In this document: positions 21,562 through 33,655 of the stretch, one piece after another
How the letters are laid out: every line of letters starts with the position of its first letter
Numbering within the stretch: the first letter of the stretch is position 1
Assembly: GCA_951799425.1 (NCBI GenBank)
Contig: OX637404.1
Location: 18,810,045 to 18,874,044, forward strand
Reading direction: 5' to 3'
DNA from: Ilex aquifolium
Lineage: Eukaryota > Streptophyta > Magnoliopsida > Aquifoliales > Aquifoliaceae
DNA length: 64,000 bases
Program-made: the position numbers and the translations under genes
Notes under the pieces: model-generated
Databases searched by the model: none
The model's input: only the letters and a program-made list of their open reading frames with translations
What the model was told of the DNA's origin: nothing

Positions 21562-23888
21562 CCCATCTGAATATCGCCATCTTGTCAGTGCATTTTAATA
21601 TCTCACCCTCACTCGTCCAAACTTGTGTTACTCTGTCAATCAAGTATGTCAATTTCTCCATTCGCCAACTACAAGGCATCTTCAAGCTGTAATGCGCATT
21701 TTGAGCTACCTTAAAAGGATCTCCAGGTTATGGTCTTCACATCCGCTCTGGCCCTCTCGATTCCCTTGCAGCCTACACTGATGCGGATTGAGCTGGATGT
21801 CCCGCTACTGGATTTTGTATCTTTTTAGGTCCTAATCTTGTCTCTTGGGCATCCAAGAAGCAACCTACGGTCTCCCCATCCAGCACCGAACACTACAAGA
21901 AATTTGCCTTTTAGCCGCGAAAATTATTGCGGCTAAATGCATAAAAATTGTCACTATATACTTTAGTGACAATATTTTTATTGCCACTAGGCCGCGGCAA
22001 TATGTGTGTGGCTAAATCACTTAGCTATGACATTTAATTGTTGCCACTAAAAGTAAATTTTTTAGCCGCACCATGAAAAATGCCACTAAATGTGAAATCT
22101 TTAGTCGCCATAATTATTGTAACAAGTAAACTAAATTTTGCCACTAAAATATACTATATCACCACTAAAAGTCCGATTAAAACCTGACTTTTAGTGACAA
22201 CAATTAATTGCGGCTAAAAGTATACATTTTACCCACAATTAAAATCACCACTAAAATTTGAAACATGATTTTTTGACAACTTATTGTCGTTACTAATTAA
22301 TAAATTAAAATGAACAAAGAAACCTATCGCATATTTGAAAGAATTTATTTTGATTAAAATCACCACTTTTTTTTTTTTTGATTGAAATCAAGTATTACAA
22401 GAAGCAGATTTTACAAGAATCAAAACAATGAAAAGCCTAAAATTCAAGGCTTTAATCACTCCAAAAAAAAAACCAACCAATTTATACAGTCTTCAATCCC
22501 CCTGTCCAGAGACATGAAGAGGCAGTATAACAGTCTACTTCCTTAAAACTTTGGTACCCTACTGTAGCTTCCTGGCTTGTGAACACCTACATCTCTGCAA
22601 CACAGTGAACACCCATTCGCATAATATCTAGGATTCAAGAGGAAAAACAGTTGCTAAATTACACACTGTATACAGATCAGTGAATGAAAAATCAAAAGAC
22701 TAAGATGATGAGAGGTCATGCACTTGGTCTCCTGTAAGGATATACATCCAACAATACTGAACATGAGGTATGTGTCTGCTGATGCAACACTAATTGACAT
22801 GAAGAATATCTTCTAAGCATCACATAAGAATCTTTGGTTGATAAATTTAAAATATCCGGTACACCAACAAAGAAAATAAACTTGAGATACAATAATTTGT
22901 TCAAAATAAAGGAGTGAACGTGGCATTACCCGACAATTCATTTACAATCGAAGATAAACTGAAATATACACTACCATATGTACCTCTTTCAGACAACAGG
23001 AATATACATTGGTTTCATGGCAAAAGCGAACTCCATGAATTTTTTAACTCCTTCACGGTATTCAGGGCGTCGTCTATCCCTAATCCCCATCCAAGTCTTA
23101 TCCATGTGTCCCTACCCTATCCCGAAGAATAAGAGGAATCCCTGTAGTAAATTAACAAAAACCAATTTTAATACGAACCAATTTTAATGCACGTACAACC
23201 ATTCTCATAGTCATAGGGATGCTATCAATCTGACTGATGTACAACTTGGGGAGGGAGGGTAGCACCATCAAACACAACAAAGTTACAGGGAACTGTAAGC
23301 TCATAAAACTAAATATTCCCAAGGAATTAAACCAATAATACCACAAAAACATCAAGTCACTTTTCAACCAAGAGTGGCAAAGTGGAATAAACTGATGAAA
23401 AACAACCATTGATCAAACTGCATTTAAATAAAAACTAAAAACATTACGTGACTAAAATGTTCATCCAGATATCTTAATTTTAATTCCTACAAGCAGAGAA
23501 GTTTGAAGTGAATGCCTACATGGCAACTCCAACATATGAACACAGGGTGTTATTCCACTCACCTGGTCAGTCTTGGTGTCAATATCTACAGCTGGGCAAC
23601 TCCCAATCCTGACAAAAATTAGCGCAGGCAGAATTAGATAATTAAAATCTAGCTGACACATGAGTGAATAAAAATATTTAAGTATTTAATATATACACAT
23701 TAATAGAGTTACATCAAAAGAAATTAAAACCCCTAACCAAAACCATCAACAATATCTAAGCCGAAGCGGCCAAAAACAACTCCATTAAGTCTTATCTCAA
23801 TCATGAGTAACCAGTTAATGCTGTGAACAGAAGTGCAATCGAGTGAATTGACAAAACGCAGTGCAATAGAAAACAAATTTTCCATTGC

Positions 23889-23994
23889 TTAAAGGATCTC
23901 CAACCAATCTGACCAAGTTTTTAGAGCAATCTCATAACTCCGGAGCATATCTATTTCTTTGTAAATCCCATCAGGGCTTTCAAATGATCCCCAC
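23889..23994 (-). pseudogene. Captured exon fragment, possibly TBL/DUF231 type
   Basis: After an acceptor (TTGATCAG) the minus strand reads WGSFESPDGIYKEIDMLRSY and then EIALKTWSDWLEI. The ALKTWSDWLE portion resembles the conserved ALKTWA-WV stretch of plant trichome-birefringence-like O-acetyltransferases. The match is short and recalled, not searched. A further exon-like piece bounded by CAG and GTGAGT lies at about 23,570-23,610. Both are inside the CACTA element. Confidence 0.35.
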
Positions 23995-24312
23995 CTGATC
24001 AATGTCAGTAACTATCAATTAATTACTGCTATATAGGTAAATTTTATGATACCAAAAATAAATAAATAAATTTGATATCAGTATCATCGATTACTATTTT
24101 GTAAACATCTCCCACTTGCACTCGACTCGACTCGACAAAGCCTTTGCCCAAAATAAACATAAGCTAAAGTAATAAATACGGAGTAAAATATACTTCAGAA
24201 TATATGGATATACACATTTTATATACATGTATAGATCAAGAACCAGAAATCATATACAGAGGAACAAAAGGAGGTAAAAACAGAGGAACAAATCGAACGA
24301 TTCGATTCTAAC

Positions 24313-24479
24313 CTTTGCAATTGCTCTTCAAGATCCTTGCACCTGGACAAAGCATCCTGATGGCTCCTCTTCTCCTCGTGAAGCTCATTATCCAAATTCT
24401 CTGTTTTTGTCCGCAGAAGATTTATTTCAGTTTGCAACTTCTTAGCTCGCACTTCAAGTGATCTGTATGACTCTGCCAT
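24313..24479 (-). pseudogene. Captured exon of a filament-like plant protein (FPP), coiled coil
   Basis: The minus strand encodes SYRSLEVRAKKLQTEINLLR and then ENLDNELHEEKRSHQDA and LSRCKDLEEQLQRLE, a continuous heptad pattern ending at a perfect donor (CAAAG/GTTAG). The CKDLEEQLQR signature is typical of plant FPP coiled-coil proteins, which bind microtubule-associated partners. The apparent ATG lies just before an AG (GGCAG/AGTCATAC), so in the parent gene it was probably the tail of an intron. It is a transduplicated fragment in the CACTA element, not a complete gene. Confidence 0.6.
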
Positions 24480-25980
24480 ATAGATGCGGGTATATTTTTT
24501 TCAGATCTAATGATAAACTTTCTGTCGATAAACTAGAAATCAAACTGAATAACAACAAATTGGAACAATAAAGAAACAAAGGCATCAACTGATTTCATCA
24601 AAATAGTCATCTGTTTAGCTAATTTACCGAAACAATTAGACAAATGGTAAAGGAATCTGGTTGCAGAAAAACAAACACAAAAAACACAAATCAATGCTCT
24701 ATAGAGAACAGAGAAGCAAAACAGAGAGTAGAGAGAGGAGCTTACTAATTGTTTATCTAGATTTGCTCTGCAAAACACAAATTAATAGCTTCGTCTTCTT
24801 CAGATCTGGTCTGCAATCACCGAGAGGTTGATAGAGATAAGGCTTTGTGCCCTAGCTGATCACTGAGCTCGTGTGTGAGATAGAGGTCGCGAGGTCGCGA
24901 GGCCGCGAGAGAGAGAGAGAGAGAGTATATGTGAGTGCTGAGAATCAGCTGCAGTAAAAAGAAGTGTAGTGACTAAAAATAATTGTTTATATAGATTATT
25001 AGTGATAAAAATAAATTGTTGCCTCTAAATTATTTTTTCATCAAGAATTAATGACAAATAGTTAGCTTTTTAGCCATGACAATAAAACTGTCACTCATTA
25101 AATTTATTATATTATATATAGTGACAATAATTATTTTTTGACTAAAAATTTAAATTTAATTTGTGACTAAATTTAAATTGTTGTCACTAACTATTTGGAA
25201 TTAGTGGTGAATTAATGATGTGTTTTTTGCCGCAACATTCAAATTGTCACTAACTGAATACACTACCATATCTCCAGTGACAATAATAATTTTTCATCAC
25301 TAGTTACATATCTTTAGTGGTGATAAATAATTATAATCACTAAATAATTTGAATATCATGTCTTCAGTGGCAATTATAATTTTTTGTCATTAAAGATATG
25401 TATTTAGTGACAACATTTTTAGCTGCAATTTAAATATAGCGGCTAAAAGTGATTTTTCTTGTAGTGGAAGTAGAGTATAAAGCCTTAGCTATCACTACTT
25501 CCAAAATGCAATGGCTCTCTTTTTTTGCTCCGCGACCTGCGCATTCCATTTTGTAAACCAATGGTTATTAACTGTGACAATCTTGGTGTCGCCCATGTGA
25601 CTGCTAATCCAATTCTTCATGCTCACATAAAACACATTGAAGCCGACTATCATTTTTGTGCGGGATCTTGTCGTCCAAGGTGCTCTCTGAGTTCAATTTG
25701 TTCGCTTCAAATCACAAGTTGCCGACATTTTTACAAAAGGTGTTCCTGCTCCTACATTCCTTCGACATCTATCCAAACTCATCTTGGTTCCCAACATTTG
25801 TTTGCGGGGGCGTATTAGTGAGATAAACATTGATTGTAACTAACATCTTATCATTAGGCTAAGAGTCCTATATCTTCTTAGTTAGGATATCTGTTGGCTT
25901 TGTTATCTATCTCTTGTAATTCAAATCTGTCGTACACTAACAATTCTATTATAAATACAACTCCTCAACCCACCTACGGG

Positions 25981-26556
25981 TAGGTCTGTCAATCCTAGAC
26001 AAGACTTGTGAAACCGATACGAATCTGACACGGCGAGTTTGGTTGTAGTCTTTACGGGTTTGGGTGATTAAAAGGTTAATTTGGTAGACCCGTGAAATAA
26101 ACAAACAAATTTCATGTTTAACCCATAAACACATTTCATTCCGTTTAACTCATTAACAGTGGCACAATAAATTTTAAAAAAAAAAAAATAGGTGTCTAAG
26201 CCTTTGCCTCATCTCACGGCTCCCATCTCTCAGACTCATTCGAATTTTGTAGTAATTTAATGTTTATTTTTTGTCTCTATATTTTTTGCTCATCCATGAT
26301 TTATTGTTATAATAAGCCAAACATGGTGTGGCGAGTTGATGATTTTTTCTGTAGATTCAAAATACTCTAATCGATTTTATTATTTAGTGGGTTACACATG
26401 AGTTGTGTCAGGTAACCCGTCTAATAAACGAATTGTGTACGAGTGTGACAATTAAACCCGTTTACATAAACGAATGGGATATGGATGAATTTTTTTTGGC
26501 ATGGACCCATTTCATCCAATACAAAACTATTCCATCCGACACGATTGTCAAGTCTA
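25981..26556. mobile_element. Older hAT-like MITE, 576 bp
   Basis: It starts TAGGTCTGTCAATC and ends GATTGTCAAGTCTA, an inverted match to hAT MITE ends here. Flanking 8-mers are cctacggg and cttacagg (6 of 8). The interior has repeated acccgt and cgaatt motifs. It sits at the end of the Copia fossil. Divergence makes it less certain than the other hAT MITEs. Confidence 0.5.
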
Positions 26557-26871
26557 CTTACAGGTGAGCCATTCAAACTATTGTATAGTGTGTGGTGGTA
26601 TTGTTGTGTTGAGGAGAGTGATTGGTGTAAGCTTGGATTTTCTGATAAAAAACAAAAAAACTAATGAGAATACAGAGTCTAATGCAGGCACAATTTTCTT
26701 GCAAATTCACTTTTGTCTTTGGATCTGTCTTTGTAAAGTATAGTTAACTTGTAAATAATTTATGGAATTAATTGTATTATGCGGTAGAGTTGGCAAAATT
26801 TTTGAAATGATCCTTCCATAATACAAATTATTGATGGGGAAATTTTTATATGACTCTATGTATATTAAGAT
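26557..26871. other. Left part of duplicated block 3
   Basis: No gene is seen. It aligns with 15,560-15,790 of block 2 (shared gtagagttggcaaaattttt and gaaatgatccttccat), up to the insertion point of the next LTR element. Confidence 0.65.
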
Positions 26872-27593
26872 TGATGGTGTAAATCTACCGAAAATGGACT
26901 AAGGGTATGGATATGCGTGAAATTAAATGTGGTGTCTGAGCTACAAGGCTCGTGCCAAACAATATCAGTTGATGCTCAGGGGAATTGAGGAAAAGGAGAT
27001 CTCAAAAAGGAATTACAGTGGTTCACCGGCCTGGGAGCTCGGCTAGTCCACTCTGCAATGGAGTCTCTAGCTCCTATTTTCTTATTGATTGTGTTGAATG
27101 TGTTACATCGTATTGAGGAGGGAATTAGGGTTCTTCGTGGCTCTATTGCCTATATCTCCCTCTCAATGGAGGTCTATCCCCCTTTTATAGCCTCTTTCGT
27201 ACCTCTAATCCGATTTTACTTCCTATAATGAAGGGATCTTCCCTCCTTTCTCTCTCCAGTCCCGGAGTTACCTAAAACTCCATATGGTTAGCTTTAACGG
27301 TCTATATCCCGAGATCTTTGCCTTCTACCATGGCATCCTCCTTAGTATTTGGAGAGGATCTTGGTTGGTTAAGGGTTTTATGCCTCGATTCCAGCTTGAC
27401 TCCTACTTTGGAGGTGTCAGCTATCGTCTTGCTGTCTCCTCATCCTTTTCCCTATTGCCTTGCTTCGGGGAGCTCCAATACTGGTTGGACGAGCCCTGAC
27501 CATAGATTGGATGAGCTCTGCTATTCTTGTCCGAGCTACCGAGCTGAGCTCATTTCCTGAGCTCATGTTTGGGGTTTATTTTAGGTATCATCA
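26872..27593 (-). repeat. LTR of the 26.9-33.4 kb element
   Basis: This LTR is 722 bp. Its last 286 bp (from about 27,308, cccgagatctttg) recur at 33,077-33,362 with few differences, so the element inserted fairly recently relative to the degraded Copia fossil. Confidence 0.75.
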
Positions 27594-28060
27594 GTTGCCC
27601 CCTAGCCCTTGGTTTAGGCGAGCTTGGGCAAGGGCTGAGCTGCTTTTAAACTGAGCTAGATCTACACATGGCTGACCCTGACTAGCACGTGACTGTAGCT
27701 CTTTGACGGTTTGTATCAATCATGGCTCTCTTCGATTTCCGCGCACATTTCAGCCCACGTCCTTCAGGCTTTAAATACCCAAACGGCTGTCTGAACCGCT
27801 TTTCTCCACTGTTCAACTTCTTCTCTGTTCTTCGAACTTCTTGCTTCTGCGAATCCTCGGCTTTCTGTCTCAAAGCTCTATGATTCTTACTCAAAATCGG
27901 TTTTCCTGTGTTCGATTCGAGGACTCACAGTGCTTCCCCTTTTGATTTGGCCCCGGATTGTTGTTCGTCGCTTTCTCCCAACTAGGTACGTTCTTTCTGT
28001 CCCCTTTTCGCATCTTTCGTCGTTCTGGATCCCTCGAGTTCGAGGTGGTTATTACATTTT

Positions 28061-30970
28061 TTGTCTTTTCGGTTCTTTTATTGCTGGAATCGTGATTGTT
28101 GTCTGTCCCCTCTTCCTCGCTTTGTGGATTGGAGCTCTATTGTGCATATTCTTGTTGTTGGGAGCTATTGTGCTGACCCTAGGGTTATTAGGGAGAGTTT
28201 GATTAGTGTTCCCCCCCTTTATCGCTCCTTTAATCTTCCCTTTTCTTGCCCAATCATATCTGCCTCTTCTGGTGCTACCCGTTCCTCTGTTTCCCTTCTA
28301 GGCGATCGGTCTGAGGACACTGATTTAGGGGATATAGGTGATGAGATTGACAATTTTCCTGGTGTGGAGGCTGTGGAAACCGAGGTCGGCACTGAAGAGC
28401 CCCCTACTACCTCTTCACCTGTGCCCCCCAAGCCTGACAAAGGTAAGGGCAAGGTGAGTGGAGTTGGGGTTGCTGATAAGTCTTCATACCTGGGGGCTGC
28501 CTTTAGGTATGCCGAGTCCGTGGGCTATAGTAGAGAGGCCCCTGCGTTAATGAGAGCATATAAAGCTCGATACGGTTTTCCTCCTGGGGTTGAACCCTGA
28601 TGCCCAGATAAATCCATCTATTACGTAGAACAAGTGCGCAAAAGGGTCTGCTTCTTCCTTGCTGCTTTTGAGAATGACCTTCGCTTTCCCCTGCACCCCT
28701 TTATCAAGACTGTTCTGCAGCACTTCAATGTATGTCCTTCTCAGCTCTCCCCCAATTTCTATGGCGTTATGGTAGGCCTCTTAGTCATCTTTAACAAGCA
28801 TAAGCTCGAAGTTCCTAGCATTTCTCTTCGTATGGAACTTTTCAATGTCAAGCTAACCTCTTCCGAAGGTTTTCTGTATTTCTCTAAACGAAACGCTGCT
28901 AGGAAGATTATTACCGACCTCCCGACTTCTCACAAAGGGTGGAAAAAACACTTCTTTTTTATTGGGGGTACCAACTGGGAATATAATCCTGCTGATAAAA
29001 CAGATACTTTGGGCATCCCTACGGCCTGGTCTAGACTAGAAAACTTGGGTGAGTCTTTACTCAAGCTGGCTGAGCTCTGATCTGGGACTTATGAGCCTCT
29101 TGCTTTTCTCTTACTTGCATTTTTTTTTTCTTTTTAGGTGGTCGGCCTGAGCTAAGCCCTGAAGATAACAAGGTGCTATTGAAATTGGGAAAAATCAAGC
29201 CAGAGAGGTACGATGATCTCATTGAGTCTCGAAATCTGGTGGAGTTAGGTCTGAGTCCCCCCCCCCGGCGACCTTAGCTATTCCAATATATGTTGTAGGC
29301 GCTGAAGAAGGTAATATCATTAACATTTTCTTTCTCCTCCTCTTTCATTTTCTTTCCTTCTCCTCTTTTTCTTTTTATATCTCCTGATTCCACTCAGACC
29401 TTCCAGGTCCCTCCACCATGAAGTCTACTCCTGAAGAGCTTCAGGCTAAGGTTGAGAAATTGATGAAGGGCGGTAAATCTGGCAAGCGAAAGGCCCAGGT
29501 TAGCTCTGGGAGTGGCCCTATCACCCGGGCTAAAATTCCAAGATTGGAGATGCCTTCACCCTCTTCATCTGCTAAAGAACCGGCTCCCACCAAGGCACTG
29601 CCTTCCTCCTCTGACACTCCTCAGATTGCAGCCACCTCTTCCCCTTCAGAGACTCTGTTTGCATTGGTTCAAGCTCAAGTGGGAGGTCTGGCTTCCCCCT
29701 CCTCTTCTGAGGTCGAGAAGGCTTTGAGACTGATCACCGATCTCCAACCCGACACTTTCACATACAGTGCTTCCGGGAAGATGGTTGAGAAAGAGGGAAA
29801 ATCCGAAGAGGAAGATGAAGATTCTTACTTCGACAACATGGATCTAGCTGCAAGAGCTATTTCTTCTATTTTTTCTGAATCTGACGTCCTGAAGGCCGCT
29901 TCTGTGCCCCTCGAGGAATCCATTGCCTCAGCTCTTCAGGGAGCAGCTGCTATAAGTGTTAGCATTTTTCCATCTCTATTTGCCCTCGTATAATAGCTTT
30001 ACGCAACTTTGCTGATCTTACTTTACATCCCCAGGCTGCCCTACATGCGAAAGGTTTATTGCACCGGATTCGGTTTTATGAGTGCTCTGTTAAGGCTCTG
30101 AAGGCGTATAAGGTCAAAGTTACTGAGTTGTCCCTTGAAAACGAGGACCTCAAGACTCAGGTGCAAAGCCTTAAGGAGCAAGCAGTGAAGCAAGCCTCTG
30201 ACCTCAAACATACCTTAACCGTCAAGGCCAGAGCTGAGGAAGGGGAAAAGAAAGCTCGAGATGAGCTACGGTTAACCAAGGAGGATCTGGAGCTCAAGAC
30301 TGAGGCGTGGACCAAGGCTAGCCAAGAGGCCTTTGACGCCAAAAATTCCCTTATGCAGGCAAGGCAGGAGTACCTCACTCTAAACGAGGCCAATGACAAA
30401 CTCTGCGAGGAGCTTGAGGGGCAGAAAGACCTGGTCAGACAGAGGGATAGCGAGGTAGCAGAGCTGAAGGATGAGGCCACCACCTTGTGGGCTACTGGGT
30501 GGCTCGCCTTTAGGCGCAAGGCTATCAAAGTTTTTCCAGACTTGGACTTCAACTTCCATATCCCCACTGAGGAAGAAATGGAAGGATCTGACTCTGATAA
30601 CGAGGAGGATGCCTCGGTTCCACCAGCTGAAGCCTTGAATCAAGATGTACTTGCTTCTCCAGCTATTCCATGTACCACTCCCTTCTCTGCTGAGATTTCT
30701 GAAGCTCTTGCCACTGGGACAGGCTCTCTTACTGCATTTCCTGAGCTCCCAACTACAGCTCCTGAGCTCCCAACTGCAACTCCTGCTATTCCTGCCACTA
30801 CACCGTTCTCAGCTGACCTTGTGACTGAGGCCCTTGTTCAGAATTCGGAATCAATAGGAGCAGAGACCCGTGTAGCTGGCACCCCTGGAAGTTCTTCTCT
30901 TTTGCCTGCTGCTGAGGGCTCATCCACAGGGTTGCAAACTCCTTCAATTACGCCTTCCTTAGATACTTAG
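28061..30970 (+). pseudogene. First antisense unit: PF04195-like domain plus long coiled coil
   Basis: The plus-strand segments at 28,061-28,600, 28,634-29,080, 29,418-29,993 and 30,059-30,970 follow one layout. There is a Ser/Pro/acidic leader, then a domain with FPLHPFIKTVLQHFNVCPSQ and SHKGWKKHFFFIGG, then a Ser/Pro-rich linker. A coiled coil follows (LKAYKVKVTELSLENEDLKT and on), then a Pro/Thr-rich tail. The domain resembles Pfam PF04195, which is common in plant repeats. Pyrimidine tracts ending in AG between segments suggest introns. It is broken. Confidence 0.6.
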
Positions 30971-31649
30971 AGCTCTTCTTTGTGTTCATGTAATTCTATC
31001 TTTCTTTTTTCCTGTACTTCGAACTTGTGTTTTGGAATACAAACTTTAAAAAGTAATTTCTGAATTTTGTTTTGAATTGTGATGTGTTGTGATTTTGATT
31101 TGAGACATAACTCACATGAATTTTCTTCTCCTTGTACTTCCCTTGCCCCCCTTACTTTGAGAAGTGTTTCAGTCCTTCTTGAAGCAAGATTATGGACTTT
31201 ATGAGCTGCCAAGTTCTTTTGATGAACTAAGGAACTCATCAGGAACTTCATTATCCTGATGTGAGCAAGGTTCTTGGAACTGAAGGTCTCAAAGACTTGC
31301 TATAGAGATGCTATGTTGCCAACCGAGCTGAGCTCAAATATGAGGAATATTCTGTTTAGGTGGGGTCAGACTCATTTCCGGTTGTTTTGAGTGCATTAGG
31401 AGGGGTAATTTGTGCTGACTCTTTTTCCCGCATTTTCTCAACTGCTTTCCATAGCCGTAACCACCTTTATTAATTAGGAAACCAAAAAGACCGCCTACTC
31501 TGCCCTTCGTGTGACTCTTGGTTTCCTAAAAATTGGCAATCTTCTTTAAGTCTCCTAACATCTGCTGAGTTTCTTCTTCTTTGCCAAAAATATTTCTGAG
31601 TTTCTTCTTGATCCTTCGTGGTTATCCTCTGTTTCCACCGTAATCCTTA

Positions 31650-32768
31650 ATGGCTGCCTCCGCTTCTTCTCTGTTCAAGGAATGCACTTCCTTCGGAATC
31701 GAATGGAGGTGGCATTGTCGCTATTTGTCTCCTTCGACCTTAGAGCCTTCTGATTTGGTAGCCATCAAGAAACGGTTTTTTCCTGATCTTGATTTGCCTC
31801 TGCGAGTCCCTACCCCTGACGAGCCCTGCAACTACCTTTCTCGAGGGGAAGTCTGCCTTTTTGAGGGTGCAATGGACATGGGACTTCGCCTTCCCATTCA
31901 TCCAGCTATCGGGCGAGTTCTTGCCCATTATGGTCTATGCCCTTCTCGCCTTTCCCCACGAGGATGGGCCGCTATGGTGAGTTTTTTCCTGTTCTGGCGC
32001 CTGTATGGCAGCGGTAGGTTCCCTTCTGTTTTCGAGTTCCTTTACTTCTTCGAGATCGAGGAAGACGATGCCCCCTGCTTCAGCTTCTTTCGTTGAAGGC
32101 TCTTTAATTCACCTCCTTTGGTTCTAGGCCTTCCTTCCAATCCCGAATGGTGGTCTAATTTTTTTGCTTCTGGGGAGTCTTGGCGGTCCCCTGAGGTGCG
32201 CGGTCGTGATGCTAGGATTCCACGGTCCTGGAAGAGCTTCTCTCGCATTGGTAAGCTCAAGTTGAGCTCTCTTGAACTTTACTTTGAAGACATATTCTTA
32301 TTATATTCTTGTTGCGCAGGTCCACCTGATCTGGATGTGCCAGAGATGATGATTATTGACGAGTTGCGGCTAGTGGAGCTTAGGACTTATTCTGAGTTGA
32401 TGACGAGTGCAAACCTTTATTTGCTTGGGGTTGAGACTACTGAATATGAATTTTCCTCCGTTCCCTACTCTTCCTGGACTTCTTTCTCTGATTCTGACGA
32501 GGAAGGGGATTCCTACGAGGAGGGGGATACTGGTGCGAGTTCAAAGAGGCGTAAGAGGGATGGCTCTTTCTCACCCGACTCTCTTTCCACTATTTTTCTT
32601 ACTCCAGCAGGTCAGAAGGTTCTTGACTCACTCTACAAGGCTGAACAAGAAAGGGACGAGCTGAAGGAGGAGAATGCTCGCCTAAATGAGGAAGTTTCCG
32701 AGCTTAAGTCACAACTTAAGAAGGATTATGAGTTCTGTCTCCTTGTACTCCCTTTCTTTCTTGATTAA
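31650..32768 (+). pseudogene. Second antisense unit: PF04195-like domain plus coiled coil
   Basis: The segments at 31,650-32,096 and 32,118-32,768 repeat the layout of the first unit. LRLPIHPAIGRVLAHYGLCP corresponds to FPLHPFIKTVLQHFNVCPSQ of the first, and a coiled coil (KAEQERDELKEENARLNEEV) closes the unit. The two are clearly paralogous but diverged, so the element carries two related passenger genes. It is a fossil. Confidence 0.6.
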
Positions 32769-33074
32769 TGCCAAACTCTATTTCTCTTTTTCTTGAATGC
32801 TTGTATTCTTGAACTCTTTGAATGTCAAATCTTTCTTTTTGAAAGTGCATGTTCATGTATGAGCTGAGGGGCTTATCCCTTATCAGTTGAGCTATGGAAC
32901 TCATTCTGAATTCTGCAAGCTCTAGATGCTGAGCTGAGGAGCTCATCTTGAATTTTATAAGCTTAGAAGCTTATCGTTTGTTTATGAGCTGAGGAGCTCA
33001 TCTTTCATTTTATAAGCTTAGAAGCTTATCGCGAGCTGTAAAGCTTGTTTCACATGTGCTTATTATATATTTAT

Positions 33075-33362
33075 TTCCCGAGATCTTTGTCTTCTACCAT
33101 GGCATCCTCCTTAGTATTTGGAGAGGATCTTGGTTGGTTAAGGGTTTTATGCCTCGATTCCAGCTTGACTCCTACTTTGGAGGTGTCAGCTATCGTCTTG
33201 CTGTCTCCTCATCCTTTCCCCTATTGTCTTGCTTCGGGGAGCTCCAATACTGGCTGGACGAGCCCTGACCATAGATTGGATGAGCTCTGCTATTCTTGTC
33301 CGAGCTACCGAGCTGAGCTCATTTCCTGAGCTCATGTTTGAGGTTTATTTTAGGTATCATCA
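33075..33362 (-). repeat. Partial LTR at the right end of the 26.9-33.4 kb element
   Basis: It matches 27,306-27,593 closely. Just to its left (32,900-33,050) are short repeats of gagctgaggagctcat and ataagcttagaagcttatcg. Confidence 0.8.
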
Positions 33363-33367
33363 AAGAT

Positions 33368-33655
33368 TATTAAGAACATTATTTTACTTCACTATAAACA
33401 AGAATATTATGTGCTAGAAAGTGATTTAGATCGATTATCATATTTTAATTTCTTGAAAATAATCAATCTCCTAATATGTGCACGTTTGTTATTTTTGCTG
33501 TGGAAATCGTATAGGTGTATTTATATAACACCCCCTCTAGTTTTTAAAATATCACTCTACACCCCTGTTAGTTTTTGTCTGTTAACAGACCTAAAAGATT
33601 ACGTAATTTTACTACCCTTACTAGAACTCCCATTTTATAAGAGTACTAGTAATTG
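33368..33655. other. Block 3 backbone between two insertions
   Basis: No gene is seen. 33,363-33,510 aligns with block 2 at 15,785-15,910 and with block 1 at 360-486 plus 4,394-4,420. After that comes a stretch with tctgttaacagacctaaaag that resembles MULE-MITE sequence and is cut by Helitron H2. Confidence 0.6.

Larger units (their letters stand above)
21891..25466. mobile_element. CACTA (En/Spm) transposon, non-autonomous, 3.6 kb
   Basis: The terminal inverted repeats are CACTACAAGAAA at the left and TTTCTTGTAGTG at the right, with a 3-bp duplication, GAA (21,888-21,890 and 25,467-25,469). Subterminal regions (21,905-22,310 and 24,965-25,455) are crowded with ttagtgacaa, gccactaaa and gcggctaaa motifs in both orientations, typical transposase-binding repeats. 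It lies in the RNase H part of the Copia fossil. The interior has no transposase. Instead it holds host-like exons on the minus strand (FPP-like at 24,313-24,479 and another at 23,889-23,994), preceded by a promoter/5'-UTR-like stretch (about 24,760-24,960). Confidence 0.92.
20231..25980 (+). mobile_element. Ty1/Copia retrotransposon fossil, split by a CACTA element
   Basis: Plus-strand remnants appear in the Copia order: GAG-pre-integrase and integrase (about 20,410-20,860), reverse transcriptase (about 21,120-21,560), and RNase H sequence on both sides of the CACTA insertion. Beyond about 25,800 a G-rich tract and an LTR-like stretch (with tataaatacaactcc near 25,953) suggest the start of a 3' LTR. 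No 5' LTR was recognised. It is heavily broken and old. Confidence 0.8.
26872..33362 (-). mobile_element. Gypsy-related LTR element fossil with antisense PF04195-type frames, 6.5 kb
   Basis: It is flanked by the 5-bp repeat AAGAT (26,867-26,871 and 33,363-33,367). The left LTR (26,872-27,593) starts TGATGGTG and ends TATCATCA. The right LTR ends the same way at 33,362 but is only partly present. Beside the left LTR the minus strand has a purine tract (GGGCTAGGGGGCAAC), so the element runs on the minus strand like the one at 5,302. No gag or pol was recognised. The interior instead carries two plus-strand sets of frames related to 'putative gypsy type transposon' (PF04195) proteins. It is broken. 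The flanks rejoin at a site that block 2 has uninterrupted near 15,785. Confidence 0.75.

Noticed and set aside
30157-30567. 136-residue minus-strand frame with many Ser
   Set aside because: It is the antisense shadow of the coiled-coil segment of the element's plus-strand unit.
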